In this document: positions 33,072 to 41,765 of the stretch, piece after piece
Layout: each line of letters starts with the position of its first letter
Numbering within the stretch: the first letter of the stretch is position 1
DNA from: Streptomyces sp. CB02056
GTDB taxonomy: Bacteria; Actinomycetota; Actinomycetes; Streptomycetales; Streptomycetaceae
Reading direction: 5' to 3'
DNA length: 64,000 nt
NCBI RefSeq assembly: GCF_001905545.1
Contig: NZ_LIPD01000006.1
Coordinates: 372,001 to 436,000 of the forward strand
The notes under the pieces: generated by a model
The model's database searches: none
What the model saw: the letters and a program-made list of their open reading frames with translations, nothing else
What the model was told of the DNA's origin: nothing
Program-made: the position numbers and the translations under genes

Positions 33072-33713
33072 ATGAGCAAGCAACTGCCCGACGGCGGCGT
33101 CGAACTGTCCCCCGACGAGATCGAGGCCCTCCCCGCCAGGTGGTCGTCCTGCTGGACTCCGGGTGAGGTCGCGCAGCGGTTGGCCGGGATCGGCACGCCC
33201 TGGTACGTGGCCGCGGGGTGGGCGCTGGACCTGTTCCGCGGCAGGCGGACGCGCGCTCACGGCGACATCGAGATCGGGATTCCGGCCGCGGGCTTCCCCG
33301 AGGTCCGCGACCGCTTCCCCGGGTACGCCTTCGACGCGGCGGGCAGCGGCCGGATCTGGGCGGACGCCGCGCCGGAGGTACTGGCCGCCGTCCACCAGAC
33401 CTGGCTCCGCGATCCGGCCACCGGCGACTACCTGCTCGACGTGTTCCGCGAACCGCACGACGGCGACACCTGGATCTGCCGGCGCGACGAGACGATCCGG
33501 CTCCCCTACCGCGAGATCATCCACCACACCCGGGACGGCATCCCGTATCTGGCCCCCGAACTGGTCCTGCTGTTCAAGGCCAAGCACGTCCGCGAGAAGG
33601 ACCAGTCGGACTTCGACGCGACCGTCCCGCACCTGACCCCGGCTCAGCGCGAGACCCTGACCGGCCTGCTCGCCCGCGTACACCCGGGGCACCCCTGGCT
33701 CGCGGACCTGTAG
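33072..33713 (+). CDS. Nucleotidyltransferase-fold protein (aminoglycoside adenylyltransferase-like)
   Basis: A 213-residue protein with the minimal nucleotidyltransferase signature YVAAGWALDLFRGRRTRAHG followed by DIEIGIP. This fits the G-W-x-x-D-x-x-x-G-x-x-T/S-R-x-H-x-D-x-E/D-I pattern of ANT(2'')-like enzymes, with Asp and Glu as metal ligands. PYLAPELVLLFKAKHVREKD is the conserved C-terminal helix. A TAGGTT box 6-7 nt before the ATG suggests a leaderless transcript. The family contains resistance enzymes and many uncharacterised members, so aminoglycoside modification is only a possibility. Confidence 0.8.
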   Translation: MSKQLPDGGVELSPDEIEALPARWSSCWTPGEVAQRLAGIGTPWYVAAGWALDLFRGRRTRAHGDIEIGIPAAGFPEVRDRFPGYAFDAAGSGRIWADAAPEVLAAVHQTWLRDPATGDYLLDVFREPHDGDTWICRRDETIRLPYREIIHHTRDGIPYLAPELVLLFKAKHVREKDQSDFDATVPHLTPAQRETLTGLLARVHPGHPWLADL

Positions 33714-33748
33714 CCGCCCCCACTGGGCCCCGTGTCAACGGCCGCCGG

Positions 33749-35110
33749 TCACTGAGCGGCGGCGCGGCTCTGCCTGAGGTGGATCTCGACGGAGCGGCAC
33801 AGGCTCAGCGCGTCGTGCGGGTCGTCGGCCCGGTAGCCGAACCGGCGGATGAGCAGCACCGAGTCGAGGGTGACGCCTGCGCGGGCCAGCACGAACAGCA
33901 GGGTGAGCAGGGCGGCGCGGGCGTTGCCGTCGTCGAACGGGTGGAAGAAGCAGACATCCAGGTAGACCCGGGCCGCCCTCGCGGCCAGCGGGATCCGGCC
34001 GTCGGCGGCCTGCGCCAGGCACGCGTCGAGGCGGGCACGGGTGTCCGGGCCGATCCCGTAGCGCTCTTCGCCGCCTTTGGCGAAGGCGGGGCGGGTGCGC
34101 AGCGGCGGCGGCTCGGGGGTGCCCAGCACGTGCTGCTGCCAGCCGCGCAGCAGCTCGAAGTCGAGCACGGCACCACGCGCCGCGTCGGCCCGCACCAGCT
34201 CCAGTGCGGTGAGCAGGCCGGCGGCGCGGGCGGGGTCCACGGCGGCGTCGAAGAAGCGGAAGTCCTCCGCCGCTCCGTCGCGGGCGGGAGTCACCGGCCC
34301 GCTGTCCGTGCCGTCCTCGCCGTCGGCACCGTCCGACCACGGCACGCTCTCGCGCACGGCGAGCCAGCGTTCCAGGTGGTCCGGGAGCTCGCCCGGGTCC
34401 GGCGACCAGTCAATGTCCTGCGGACGCAGTGGGCCGACGAGTCGCTCCGCGACCTCGTCGGCCAGGACGGTGTCGGGTGCGGTCCAGCTCTTGAACCGGC
34501 CGGCGACCGCCTGTCGAACCAGTCGCTCGGCCGGCTCGGGGGCGACGCCCCAGTAGCCGAGGAACCACTCCAGGACCTGCCGGCAGTGCCCGTACCAGCC
34601 GCTCTCGGCGCCCGTCCGGTCGGCCACCTGCAGGATCAGGTTGCGGGCGGCGCGCTCCCACAGGATCCGGTCCGCGTCCAGGGTCTCCGGGTCCAAGGGG
34701 TAGGCCTCGAACCACTCCGCGAGCCGCTCCAGCCAGTCACGCCACTCGCACAGCGCCGCCACGACCCGGTCGAGGGTCTGCTCCGGGTTGGTGATCGAGT
34801 GCGATCCGCAGCACCAGTTCCCGACCGGCCCGCCGTCGACGTCCCCCTCGCCGAGCGACCAGCGCCACCCGGCCGCCCAGCGGCCGTAGCGCTCCATCAG
34901 CACGTGCGTCATGGCGTCGGACCAGGGTTTGGCCACCTCCCAGGCCCAGTTGACCCTGGTCAGATCGATGGCCGGGTCCAGCCGGGAGGGCACCCGCCGC
35001 GCTGGCCCGAGGGAGCGGATCACCCCCGCCACCGAGGCGGGGTCGAATGGGTGGTCGGCGGGGTCGACGTCGTCCCAGGTCAGGTCTGTGGGGTGGAGCG
35101 TGTTGAGCAC
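33749..35110 (-). CDS. Fic/DOC-domain protein
   Basis: A 453-residue protein with a Fic-like motif, CFFHPFDDGNARAALL, near its C-terminal end (~residue 400). The canonical HPFxxGNGR reads GNAR here, a change in the anion-binding loop. Fic enzymes transfer AMP or other phosphate groups to protein targets. The first ~330 residues are rich in Trp and acidic residues (WAWEVAKPWSDAM, WCCGSHSITNPEQ), and I do not recognise that part. The GTG at 35110 is chosen because upstream sequence is Cys/Arg-rich and non-family. It is convergent with the nucleotidyltransferase. Confidence 0.78.
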   Translation of the reverse strand: MLNTLHPTDLTWDDVDPADHPFDPASVAGVIRSLGPARRVPSRLDPAIDLTRVNWAWEVAKPWSDAMTHVLMERYGRWAAGWRWSLGEGDVDGGPVGNWCCGSHSITNPEQTLDRVVAALCEWRDWLERLAEWFEAYPLDPETLDADRILWERAARNLILQVADRTGAESGWYGHCRQVLEWFLGYWGVAPEPAERLVRQAVAGRFKSWTAPDTVLADEVAERLVGPLRPQDIDWSPDPGELPDHLERWLAVRESVPWSDGADGEDGTDSGPVTPARDGAAEDFRFFDAAVDPARAAGLLTALELVRADAARGAVLDFELLRGWQQHVLGTPEPPPLRTRPAFAKGGEERYGIGPDTRARLDACLAQAADGRIPLAARAARVYLDVCFFHPFDDGNARAALLTLLFVLARAGVTLDSVLLIRRFGYRADDPHDALSLCRSVEIHLRQSRAAAQ

Positions 35111-35233
35111 CGGGTCAGGGTGCCACGGGGCCCGGGGGCGCGAGCAACACCTTTTCCGGCAGTCCACAGGGCAGGGCACCACGCTCGTCGCCGCTGCTCG
35201 CCCTGACCGTCACCCGTCCGACGGCGGACCGCC

Positions 35234-35269
35234 GGTGGGTCCGCACCCGGGCTCGGGTGCGGACCCACC
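35234..35269 (-). terminator. Terminator after the beta-helix/PKD gene
   Basis: A perfect 16-bp inverted repeat (35234-35249 with 35254-35269) and a 4-base loop, 22 bp past the stop of the minus-strand gene that ends at 35291. Confidence 0.78.
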
Positions 35270-35290
35270 AGCGGTCAGAGGGCTACGGCG

Positions 35291-37939
35291 TCAGGACTGC
35301 GGCCAGGCGTCCGTGAAGTAGCCGAACAGGTCGGCGATGATGTCGGTGCTGCCGACGTGGTTGTAGATGTCGACCTTGCCGTCCGCGCCGACCGGCGTGG
35401 TGACGTGGTTGGGCACGGTCTGGCCGGCGAGCAGGTTGAGGTTGCTGGTGCCGGGGCGCGGGGCGCCGTGGGCGTGCACGGTGAGGTAGCTGTCCTCGGT
35501 GGTGTTGGTGGACGTCACGTTGAGGACGGCCGCCCGGGCGCCGGCCGGGATGCCGCCGACGACGGTGGTGCTGTCCGGGCCCGGCTTGGCGAACGGGCCG
35601 GTACGGGTGTCGGTCAGGCGGACGGGCACGGTCGGCGTGTACGTGGCCTTGCCGTTCGGGGAGTAGTACCCGAAGACGTCGAGGATCACGTGGGTGGAAC
35701 CGTTGTGGTTGTACACGTTGACGGTGCCGTCCGGGCCGACCGGGACGATGACCTGGTTGGCCTTGTCCTTGCCGGGCTCCGGGTTCAGGTTGGAGCTGAC
35801 CGGCTTGGTCCCGCCGCCCGCGTACACCTTGAGGTGGGTGTCGGTGGCGGTGTCGGTGCTGGTCAGGTTGAGCACCACGGACGTGGCGTCCGCCGGGACG
35901 CCGCCGACGCCCGCGACCTTCACCGCACGCGTCTCGCCGGACCCGAGCTTGCTGCTCTCCCGGGTGTCCACCAGCCGGCTCGGCGCCAGCGGGGTGAACA
36001 GGTCGCCGCCGTTGGGGCGGTAGAAGCCGACGACGTCGACGATCACCTCGGCGCGGCCGGAGTTGAGCAGGGTGCTGATCCGCTTGGCGTCGCCGATCGG
36101 CACGGTGACCAGGTTGGACGAGGTGCGGCCGGCCGCCACGTTGACGTTCGAGGTGATCGGGCGGGCCTGGCCGGTCGGCCAGACGGTGAGGTGGGTGTCC
36201 TCGGTGGCGTCGGTGACGGTCACGTTCAGGACGACCGTGGTGACGTTCCCGGGCACGCCGTTCGCCCCGGGCGCGCTGCCGGTCGGGACCGTGAAGGGCA
36301 CCTCGGCGCCGCCCCGGAGGTCCAGGTTCGGGTCCTGGCGGGTGTCGACGAGCCGGTACGCCTCCGTGCGCAGGAACCCGGTCGGGGCGTACGCGGCCCG
36401 GAAGGGGTACGCGGCGGTGCTGGTGCGGCCGGCGGTGTCGGTGACCGTCACCGTGACCGTGTAGTCGCCCGGCGAGGCGTACCCGTGGACGACCGCGTCC
36501 AGGGTGTTCCGGGTGACGGCGGGGGTCCCGTCGCCGTAGTCCACCACGACCTTGGAGACCTGCCACGGCGAGGACGTCCCCGACGGGTCGACCCGCACGC
36601 CCAGCGGCGGGGCGTCGGCCGTATCGAACCGGTCCGGGACGACCTGCTGGACGGTGGCGCCGGCGGTCAGCGGCCCGGGGGTCGTGACCTGCACCTGTAC
36701 GCCGTACCCGCCGGTGAACGGCTGGCCGCCGCCGGTGTCCACGGTGACGTTCGCGGAGAAGGTGCCCGGCTTGGTGTAAGTGTGCTTGACCACCGGGGAG
36801 TTCGAGGTGACCGCAGGGGTGCCGTCGCCGAAGTCGTAGCGGTAGGTCATCACGGAGGTCGGCCAGTGGGCCTTCTCCGGGCCCGTGGTCGCCGTCAGCG
36901 TGATCTCGGTGCCGTACGGGGCCCGCTGCTGGTCGGCCGTCAACTGGGCCGAGGTTATGGGCTCCTGGCGCTCGGTCGCGCCGCGGTCGTGGTAGCCCAG
37001 GCCGGTGCCGAGGTTCGGCCGCGACGGGTCGTCGGCCGGGTGCGCGGCCGGCACGAAGCCCGGCGCGGTCTCGTCGGCGGAGTCGACGACCTCGCTGTTC
37101 AGCGCGCTGCCGGACTGCCAGCGCGGCACCACGTAGTCGTGCTTGCCGGCCCGGCCGTCGGTCGCGGCGGCGAGCGACTCGGGCGTCTGGTGCCGGGTGC
37201 CGGCCCAGACGTACGGCGTGCCGTTGCCGGAGTTCGTCCAGTACGGCGCGACGGTGTTCGAGCCGGCCCGGGTGTCCTTCGCCGAGGCGGCGGAGACCAC
37301 GATCTCCGCACCCTCGGGGTTCGGGCAGGAGTACGGCGCGGAGGGCGAGAAGTGGTTGCGCACCACGTTGTTGAAGAGGTTCGACCCGGAGGAGTCGCCG
37401 GCCAGCTCGATGCCGGCCGTGCAGCCGTCGGCCACCGTGTTGTTGGTGAGGGTCGTCCCGGGGCTGTCGACGGCCTTGATCCCGGAGGCCTCGGTGCGGA
37501 CCACCGTGACCCGGCTGGAACCGGTGACCAGGACCTCCCGGGCGTGCATCGACTCCACCACGACGTCGTGCACACCGGACAGCCGCACGTCGCCGCCCAC
37601 CGCGGTGCCGCCGGCCGCGCCCCGGATGGTGATGGGCCGGCCGGGCTCACCCGACTTCGTGACCGCGGTGCCGGAGCCGAACGTGCCCCGGGCCACCTCG
37701 ACGGTCTGCCCCGGCAGCGCCGCCGCGGCGGCCGCGTTGACGGAGCAGAACGGCTTCGCCGCCGTCCCCGTCCCGGAGTCCGAGCACGCCGGGTCCCAGG
37801 CGTCGACCCGCAGCACCCCGGGCGCGTCGTCGGCGGAGCCGGTGGTGGCGGCGGAAGCCGTGGTGGCGGCGGTGGGAATGCCACCGAGCACGGTGACGAG
37901 GCCTGCGGCGAGCAGGCCCTTGGTTCGGTTGGGGCGCAC
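35291..37939 (-). CDS. Large secreted protein: beta-helix, two PKD domains, three C-terminal repeats
   Basis: An 882-residue exported protein. The signal peptide ends near residue 30 (TTASAATTG). Residues ~45-220 form a right-handed beta-helix of the pectate-lyase type (PGQTVEVARGTFGSG, GGDVRLSGVHDVVVESMHAR, TLTNNTVADG). Two PKD domains follow, marked by YRYDFGDGTPAVTS and VVVDYGDGTPAVTR. The last ~420 residues are three repeats of ~135, each opening with RLVDTR or RLTDTR and ending DVVGFY, DVFGYY or DLFGYF. The GTG at 37939 follows GGAGG. No catalytic residues could be assigned; it may bind or degrade polysaccharide. Confidence 0.85.
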   Translation of the reverse strand: MRPNRTKGLLAAGLVTVLGGIPTAATTASAATTGSADDAPGVLRVDAWDPACSDSGTGTAAKPFCSVNAAAAAALPGQTVEVARGTFGSGTAVTKSGEPGRPITIRGAAGGTAVGGDVRLSGVHDVVVESMHAREVLVTGSSRVTVVRTEASGIKAVDSPGTTLTNNTVADGCTAGIELAGDSSGSNLFNNVVRNHFSPSAPYSCPNPEGAEIVVSAASAKDTRAGSNTVAPYWTNSGNGTPYVWAGTRHQTPESLAAATDGRAGKHDYVVPRWQSGSALNSEVVDSADETAPGFVPAAHPADDPSRPNLGTGLGYHDRGATERQEPITSAQLTADQQRAPYGTEITLTATTGPEKAHWPTSVMTYRYDFGDGTPAVTSNSPVVKHTYTKPGTFSANVTVDTGGGQPFTGGYGVQVQVTTPGPLTAGATVQQVVPDRFDTADAPPLGVRVDPSGTSSPWQVSKVVVDYGDGTPAVTRNTLDAVVHGYASPGDYTVTVTVTDTAGRTSTAAYPFRAAYAPTGFLRTEAYRLVDTRQDPNLDLRGGAEVPFTVPTGSAPGANGVPGNVTTVVLNVTVTDATEDTHLTVWPTGQARPITSNVNVAAGRTSSNLVTVPIGDAKRISTLLNSGRAEVIVDVVGFYRPNGGDLFTPLAPSRLVDTRESSKLGSGETRAVKVAGVGGVPADATSVVLNLTSTDTATDTHLKVYAGGGTKPVSSNLNPEPGKDKANQVIVPVGPDGTVNVYNHNGSTHVILDVFGYYSPNGKATYTPTVPVRLTDTRTGPFAKPGPDSTTVVGGIPAGARAAVLNVTSTNTTEDSYLTVHAHGAPRPGTSNLNLLAGQTVPNHVTTPVGADGKVDIYNHVGSTDIIADLFGYFTDAWPQS

Positions 37940-38029
37940 GGTGCGGTCCTCCGAGAAGGGACAGGAGTCTGACCTGGTGGGCACGGGCCCGGTCGGGTGG
38001 GTCAGGCCGCGTGGATCGCAGGCAGAGTA

Positions 38030-38035
38030 ATTATG
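38030..38035 (-). promoter_or_regulatory. Possible -10 box of the beta-helix gene
   Basis: CATAAT on the minus strand sits in the only AT-rich patch of the 262-bp gap, about 90 bp before the GTG start. No convincing -35 hexamer was found at the proper distance. Confidence 0.25.
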
Positions 38036-38201
38036 ACGAGGGCTCCGACGGACTTGATCACCGCCCCCACCTGCGGTGTCGTATCCCATGAGGCGGGACC
38101 GGACGCCCCGGACAGTTCGGATGATTCGGACCACCGAGGGCGCGGGCCGGGGCCCCGCAGGATCAGGTCGTCCTCTGCGGAGACCCGGCGTACGACCCCT
38201 G

Positions 38202-39104
38202 TCAGGCGTTGACCAGGACGATCTTGCCGGTCGCGTGGCCGCTCTCGCCGAAGTGGTGCGCCCGTGCGACCTGGTCGAGCGGGAAGGTGTGCACCTGAGG
38301 GAGCGCGAGGCGTCCGGTGGCGATGAGCTCGCCGAGGTCGGCGAGGACGTAGAGGGCCCGGCCGTCGTCGCCGCGGCTGAACGCCACCCGATGCTCACGG
38401 GCGCCGACGACGTCGGAGAGGGTGACGACGCTCTCGGGGCCGCCGGTGAGGTCGATGAGGCCGGGCAGTGCTCCGCTGCCGGCGACGTCGAGTGCGCGGT
38501 CGACCCCGCCGGGCGCCAGCGCGCGGACCGCCGGCACGAGGGTCGGGCCGTAGGCGACGGGTTCGGCTCCCAGCGCCCGGACGTACGCGTGCCTGGCCGG
38601 GCCGGCGGTGCCGATCACCCGCGCGCCGCGGGCCACGGCGAGTTGGACCGCGGCGCTGCCGACGTTGCCCGAGGCGCCGTTGACGAGGAGCACGGTGCCG
38701 CCGACCACGCCCAGCCGGTCGAGTCCGCGCGCCGCGGTCTCGAGGGCGGCGGGCAGGGCGGCGGCGTCGGCGAAGCGGACGGACGCGGGCAGCGGCGCCC
38801 AGTACGACAGCACGGCCGACTCGGCCTGGGCGCCCCCGTGTTCGGACAGGCCGACGACGCGGTCGCCGACGGACACGTCGGTGACGCCCTCGCCGACCTC
38901 GTCCACGACACCGGCCGCCTCGTGTCCCAGCGTCTGCGGCAGTTCCTCGTCCATCAGGCCCGCGCGCTTCTTCCAGTCGCTGGCGTTGACGCCGGCGGCG
39001 CGTACCGCGACGCGGATCCGGCCGGGGCCCGGGTGCGGGTCGGGAAGGTCCACGACCTCCAGGACCTCGGGGCCGCCGAAACGGCTGAACCGTACTGACT
39101 TCAT
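38202..39104 (-). CDS. Zinc-independent alcohol dehydrogenase/quinone oxidoreductase-like (MDR) enzyme
   Basis: A 300-residue medium-chain dehydrogenase/reductase. The N-terminus MKSVRFSRFGGPEVLEVVD and the block RAAGVNASDWKKRAGLM are typical of NADPH:quinone reductase-type members. TLGHEAAGVVDEVGEGV is the GHE motif, without the zinc Cys set. The Rossmann motif is LLVNGASGNVGSAAVQLAV. The ATG is clear. It likely reduces a quinone or enone with NADPH. It is preceded by two short remnants on the same strand and looks like an independent transcript. Confidence 0.88.
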   Translation of the reverse strand: MKSVRFSRFGGPEVLEVVDLPDPHPGPGRIRVAVRAAGVNASDWKKRAGLMDEELPQTLGHEAAGVVDEVGEGVTDVSVGDRVVGLSEHGGAQAESAVLSYWAPLPASVRFADAAALPAALETAARGLDRLGVVGGTVLLVNGASGNVGSAAVQLAVARGARVIGTAGPARHAYVRALGAEPVAYGPTLVPAVRALAPGGVDRALDVAGSGALPGLIDLTGGPESVVTLSDVVGAREHRVAFSRGDDGRALYVLADLGELIATGRLALPQVHTFPLDQVARAHHFGESGHATGKIVLVNA

Positions 39105-39173
39105 CGTGGACTCCGTTCCGAACGGCAGCGGTGGGACACCGGGTTGAACACGGCGGCAGGCCGGCCCCCGCTG

Positions 39174-39302
39174 TCAGGCGAGGCGCTCGCCGTCGTAGAA
39201 GACGCCGCCGGTGGGCCCGTCGGCGGGCAGGGTCGCGGCCCAGGCGACCCACACGGCGCTCTCCGCGGCGGGCCGATCCTCCTCGTCGATGACGACCCGG
39301 CC
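39174..39302 (-). pseudogene. C-terminal remnant of a short-chain dehydrogenase
   Basis: One frame reads AAESAVWVAWAATLPADGPTG, interrupted here for length, then GVFYDGERLA and stop. That is the usual C-terminus of carbonyl-reductase-type SDRs (PxxWLAxLPxDGPTGxFF). No Rossmann motif, catalytic Tyr-x-x-x-Lys or start codon precedes it within the available frame, so only the tail of the gene remains. Confidence 0.5.
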
Positions 39303-39352
39303 GCACCCGCCGACCGACCGGCCGGCGACTGACCGGAGCGGGGCCGCTCTCG

Positions 39353-39580
39353 TCACTCCGGCAGCGAAATGCCCAGTTCCCGCAGGCGGGGCAGGCAGGC
39401 TTCGAGGCACTGCTCCACCGAGGCGGCATCGGTGCGCACGAGGATGTCGTCACGCAGCGGGGCGCCGCTGGCCACGAACGTCCACGGCTTGCGCTGCTCC
39501 GCCATCCGTTCGGCGTCGGCCTTGAGCAGCACGGTGATGCCCTGTTCGGCCAGTGCTTCCATGATCGCCAGTACGTCCAC
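39353..39580 (-). CDS. Small protein of unknown function (75 residues)
   Basis: A short open frame with a good ribosome binding site (GGGGGAG, 7 nt before the GTG at 39580). The protein is MDVLAIMEALAEQGITVLLK at the N-terminus and ends CLEACLPRLRELGISLPE. It looks like a small alpha/beta protein with two Cys in the last helix. No family is recognised. It stands alone between the SDR remnant and the CHAP gene. Confidence 0.6.
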   Translation of the reverse strand: MDVLAIMEALAEQGITVLLKADAERMAEQRKPWTFVASGAPLRDDILVRTDAASVEQCLEACLPRLRELGISLPE

Positions 39581-39732
39581 CGGTGGTCTCCCCCTCGTGA
39601 AGTGCGTCGAACGTGCTCGAACGCGCCACGGTGAACCTACCGGTCGAGGCCGGGCAGCGACGGCCAGGCGGCGACGGCCGGGCCCCGGACGGATGATCCG
39701 CCCGGGCCCCGGCGCTGGTGGAGGCGGGCCGG

Positions 39733-40473
39733 TCAGGCGCCGGGCACGCTGACGTAGCCGGAGATGTGGAGCTTCTGCCCACCGCCGCGGGCGTCCGCGG
39801 GCTTGACGTGGCGGTGCGTCACCTTGTCCCCGACGTTGCCCTCGACGGTGTCGATGGTGCCGTCGTGGCTGACGGCGACGACGACCCCGACGTGGCCACC
39901 CTTGGCGTAGGCGGGCGGACCGTAGACGACGAGGTCTCCGGGGACGGGGGTGTAGGGGCGCTCGCCGCGCGCGGGCTGCCGGTTGTGGAAGAGGTGGTGC
40001 TCCTGGCCCCACTTGCCGACGCCGCGTCCGGACAGGGTGGTCGGCGCGGGCTTCACACCCGCCTGGTGCCAGGTCCAGTCGGCGAACGCGGCGCACCAGG
40101 CGGTCTTGGCGCACTTGCTCTGCTTCTCCGTCCCGTCGGCGTAGGCGAAGTACTTGTCGCACGTGCCGGTCTTCTCGGGGTCCTGGCCGGCCGGGGTGAT
40201 CTGGCCGCGGGCGATGGAGACGATCCGCTCGCGCAGCGCGGAACGGGCGGTGGCGCCGTCGGACACGGTGGCGGTGTCGGTCGCGGAGTCGGTCGCGGAG
40301 TCGGTGTCGGTGGTGGTCCGGACGGCGTGCGCACCGGCCGGGAGGGGGCCGATGGTGGCCGCGGCGGCGGTGCCGAGGCCGCCGAGCGTCCCGGCGGCCA
40401 CTAGGGCGACGGCGGCGGTCCTTCCGGCGCGGCCCACGAGGGCGGCGAGCAGACGCGAGCGTGTCATGTTCAT
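39733..40473 (-). CDS. Secreted CHAP-domain peptidoglycan hydrolase
   Basis: A 246-residue exported protein. The signal peptide is Arg-rich then hydrophobic (RAGRTAAVALVAAGTLGGLG), followed by a Thr/Asp/Ser linker (~50-70). The CHAP domain comes next, with the catalytic Cys in KTAWCAAFADWTWHQAG and His in YAKGGHVGVVVAVSHDG. CHAP enzymes are cysteine amidases or endopeptidases of the cell wall. The ATG at 40473 follows AAGGAGAG. It is divergent from the HTH/DUF2690 gene, 234 bp apart. Confidence 0.88.
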   Translation of the reverse strand: MNMTRSRLLAALVGRAGRTAAVALVAAGTLGGLGTAAAATIGPLPAGAHAVRTTTDTDSATDSATDTATVSDGATARSALRERIVSIARGQITPAGQDPEKTGTCDKYFAYADGTEKQSKCAKTAWCAAFADWTWHQAGVKPAPTTLSGRGVGKWGQEHHLFHNRQPARGERPYTPVPGDLVVYGPPAYAKGGHVGVVVAVSHDGTIDTVEGNVGDKVTHRHVKPADARGGGQKLHISGYVSVPGA

Positions 40474-40707
40474 GATCTCTCCTTGGATGCGCCCTCCACC
40501 ACCCCGGGCAGGCCGCGGCCTGCCCGGGACACGGGAGGGGGTGGGGTTTCCGCCGGGGATGCGTCCTCCGGCCGACCACCACGATTGCACGCCCGACCGC
40601 CGGACTCCTACGCTGTGTGAACGCCTGGTTACCCATGCATATGCGGAGCGCCTCCGTACGGCCCTGACCTGGGCCTACGCACAGCCGAGGGAAGAGGGAC
40701 CGAGCCG

Positions 40708-41604
40708 ATGACGCACAACCGGCCGCCGCAGGCAGCCGATGAACCGGACCAGCCGACGGCCGCAGCCGCCCGCGCCGAACTGGCCCGGACGCTGCGGAGG
40801 TGGCGTCAGGAGGCCGGGAACCCCACCCAGGTGACCGTGTCCCGGCGCACCGCGATCGCCCAGACGACCCTCTCCCGCTACGAGAACCCCGACGGCAGGT
40901 ACCCGGCACCGGAAGCGGCGCTCCACTCCCTGGCCGCGTACTACGCGGTCGCCGACGGCGCGCTCGTCCGCGCGCTCGGGCTCAGGGCGGCGATCGACGG
41001 CGGCACGGGCGACGCGCCGCCACCGGAGCCGGTCCCGGAGCCTGCGGCGGCCACCGCACCGGAGGCACCGGCGCCCAGTGCCGAACCGACGGCCGGTCAG
41101 GAACCCCGTGGCGGGCGATGGCGCCGGGCGGCGTGGGCCGCCGGGGGCGCGGCCGTGGCGGCGGCCGCCGCCGGCGCGCTCCTCTACGCCCTGGCGGGCC
41201 CGGACACCGGCGCCACCGTCGCGCCCGCCCCGCAGGCGATGCCCGCACCGACGGCGGCCGCCTCCTGCGACGGGGCGTCCTGCCTGCACGTCGACCCGGT
41301 CGGCACCGTCTGCGACCGCGACGCCGCCACCGCCGCGGCCGACCGCGACTTCGGCGTCCTGATCGAACTGCGCTACAGCCCCTCCTGCCACGCCGCCTGG
41401 GCCAAGATGAGCGGCGGCTCCCCCGGCGACCGCGTCCAGGTCTTCGGCACCCCGCCCGAGCAGGAGGAGTACCGCCAGCAGTCCGGCCACGACGCCCACA
41501 GCAAGATGGTCCGCGCCGCCCGCCCCGCCGACGCCCGCGCCTGCGCCGTCGTCGACAACCGGGGCACCGTCTGCGCCGCACGCCGGGAAGCCCCCACGGG
41601 ATGA
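40708..41604 (+). CDS. HTH protein with membrane anchor and C-terminal DUF2690 domain
   Basis: A 298-residue predicted transmembrane regulator. An XRE-type helix-turn-helix is at ~25-75 (VSRRTAIAQTTLSRYENPDG), then a Pro/Ala/Glu linker and one membrane helix (~145-168, AAGGAAVAAAAAGALLYAL). The extracytoplasmic end (~190-285) is a DUF2690 domain with Cys pairs and GVLIELRYSPSCHAAWAKM. Such one-protein arrangements are common in streptomycetes and presumably sense an external condition. The signal and target genes are unknown; the divergent CHAP hydrolase is the obvious first candidate target. Confidence 0.85.
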   Translation: MTHNRPPQAADEPDQPTAAAARAELARTLRRWRQEAGNPTQVTVSRRTAIAQTTLSRYENPDGRYPAPEAALHSLAAYYAVADGALVRALGLRAAIDGGTGDAPPPEPVPEPAAATAPEAPAPSAEPTAGQEPRGGRWRRAAWAAGGAAVAAAAAGALLYALAGPDTGATVAPAPQAMPAPTAAASCDGASCLHVDPVGTVCDRDAATAAADRDFGVLIELRYSPSCHAAWAKMSGGSPGDRVQVFGTPPEQEEYRQQSGHDAHSKMVRAARPADARACAVVDNRGTVCAARREAPTG

Positions 41605-41765
41605 CGCGGGAGAGCGGGCACAGCCGGGTCGGCGAGCCGCTCGGATGGAAGCCGACGGTGACCGCCCGTCAAGGACGAACGGATCCGGCGTACTCCCCCC
41701 TCGCGATCCGGGGATACGAGGTCCAGACGTCGTCCCCGCAGCGCGCGGCGTGCTGAGGCCCACGG

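Noticed and set aside
35357..37972. Plus-strand open frame opposite the beta-helix protein
   Set aside because: Antisense shadow with no motif; the minus-strand gene has a signal peptide and repeated domains.
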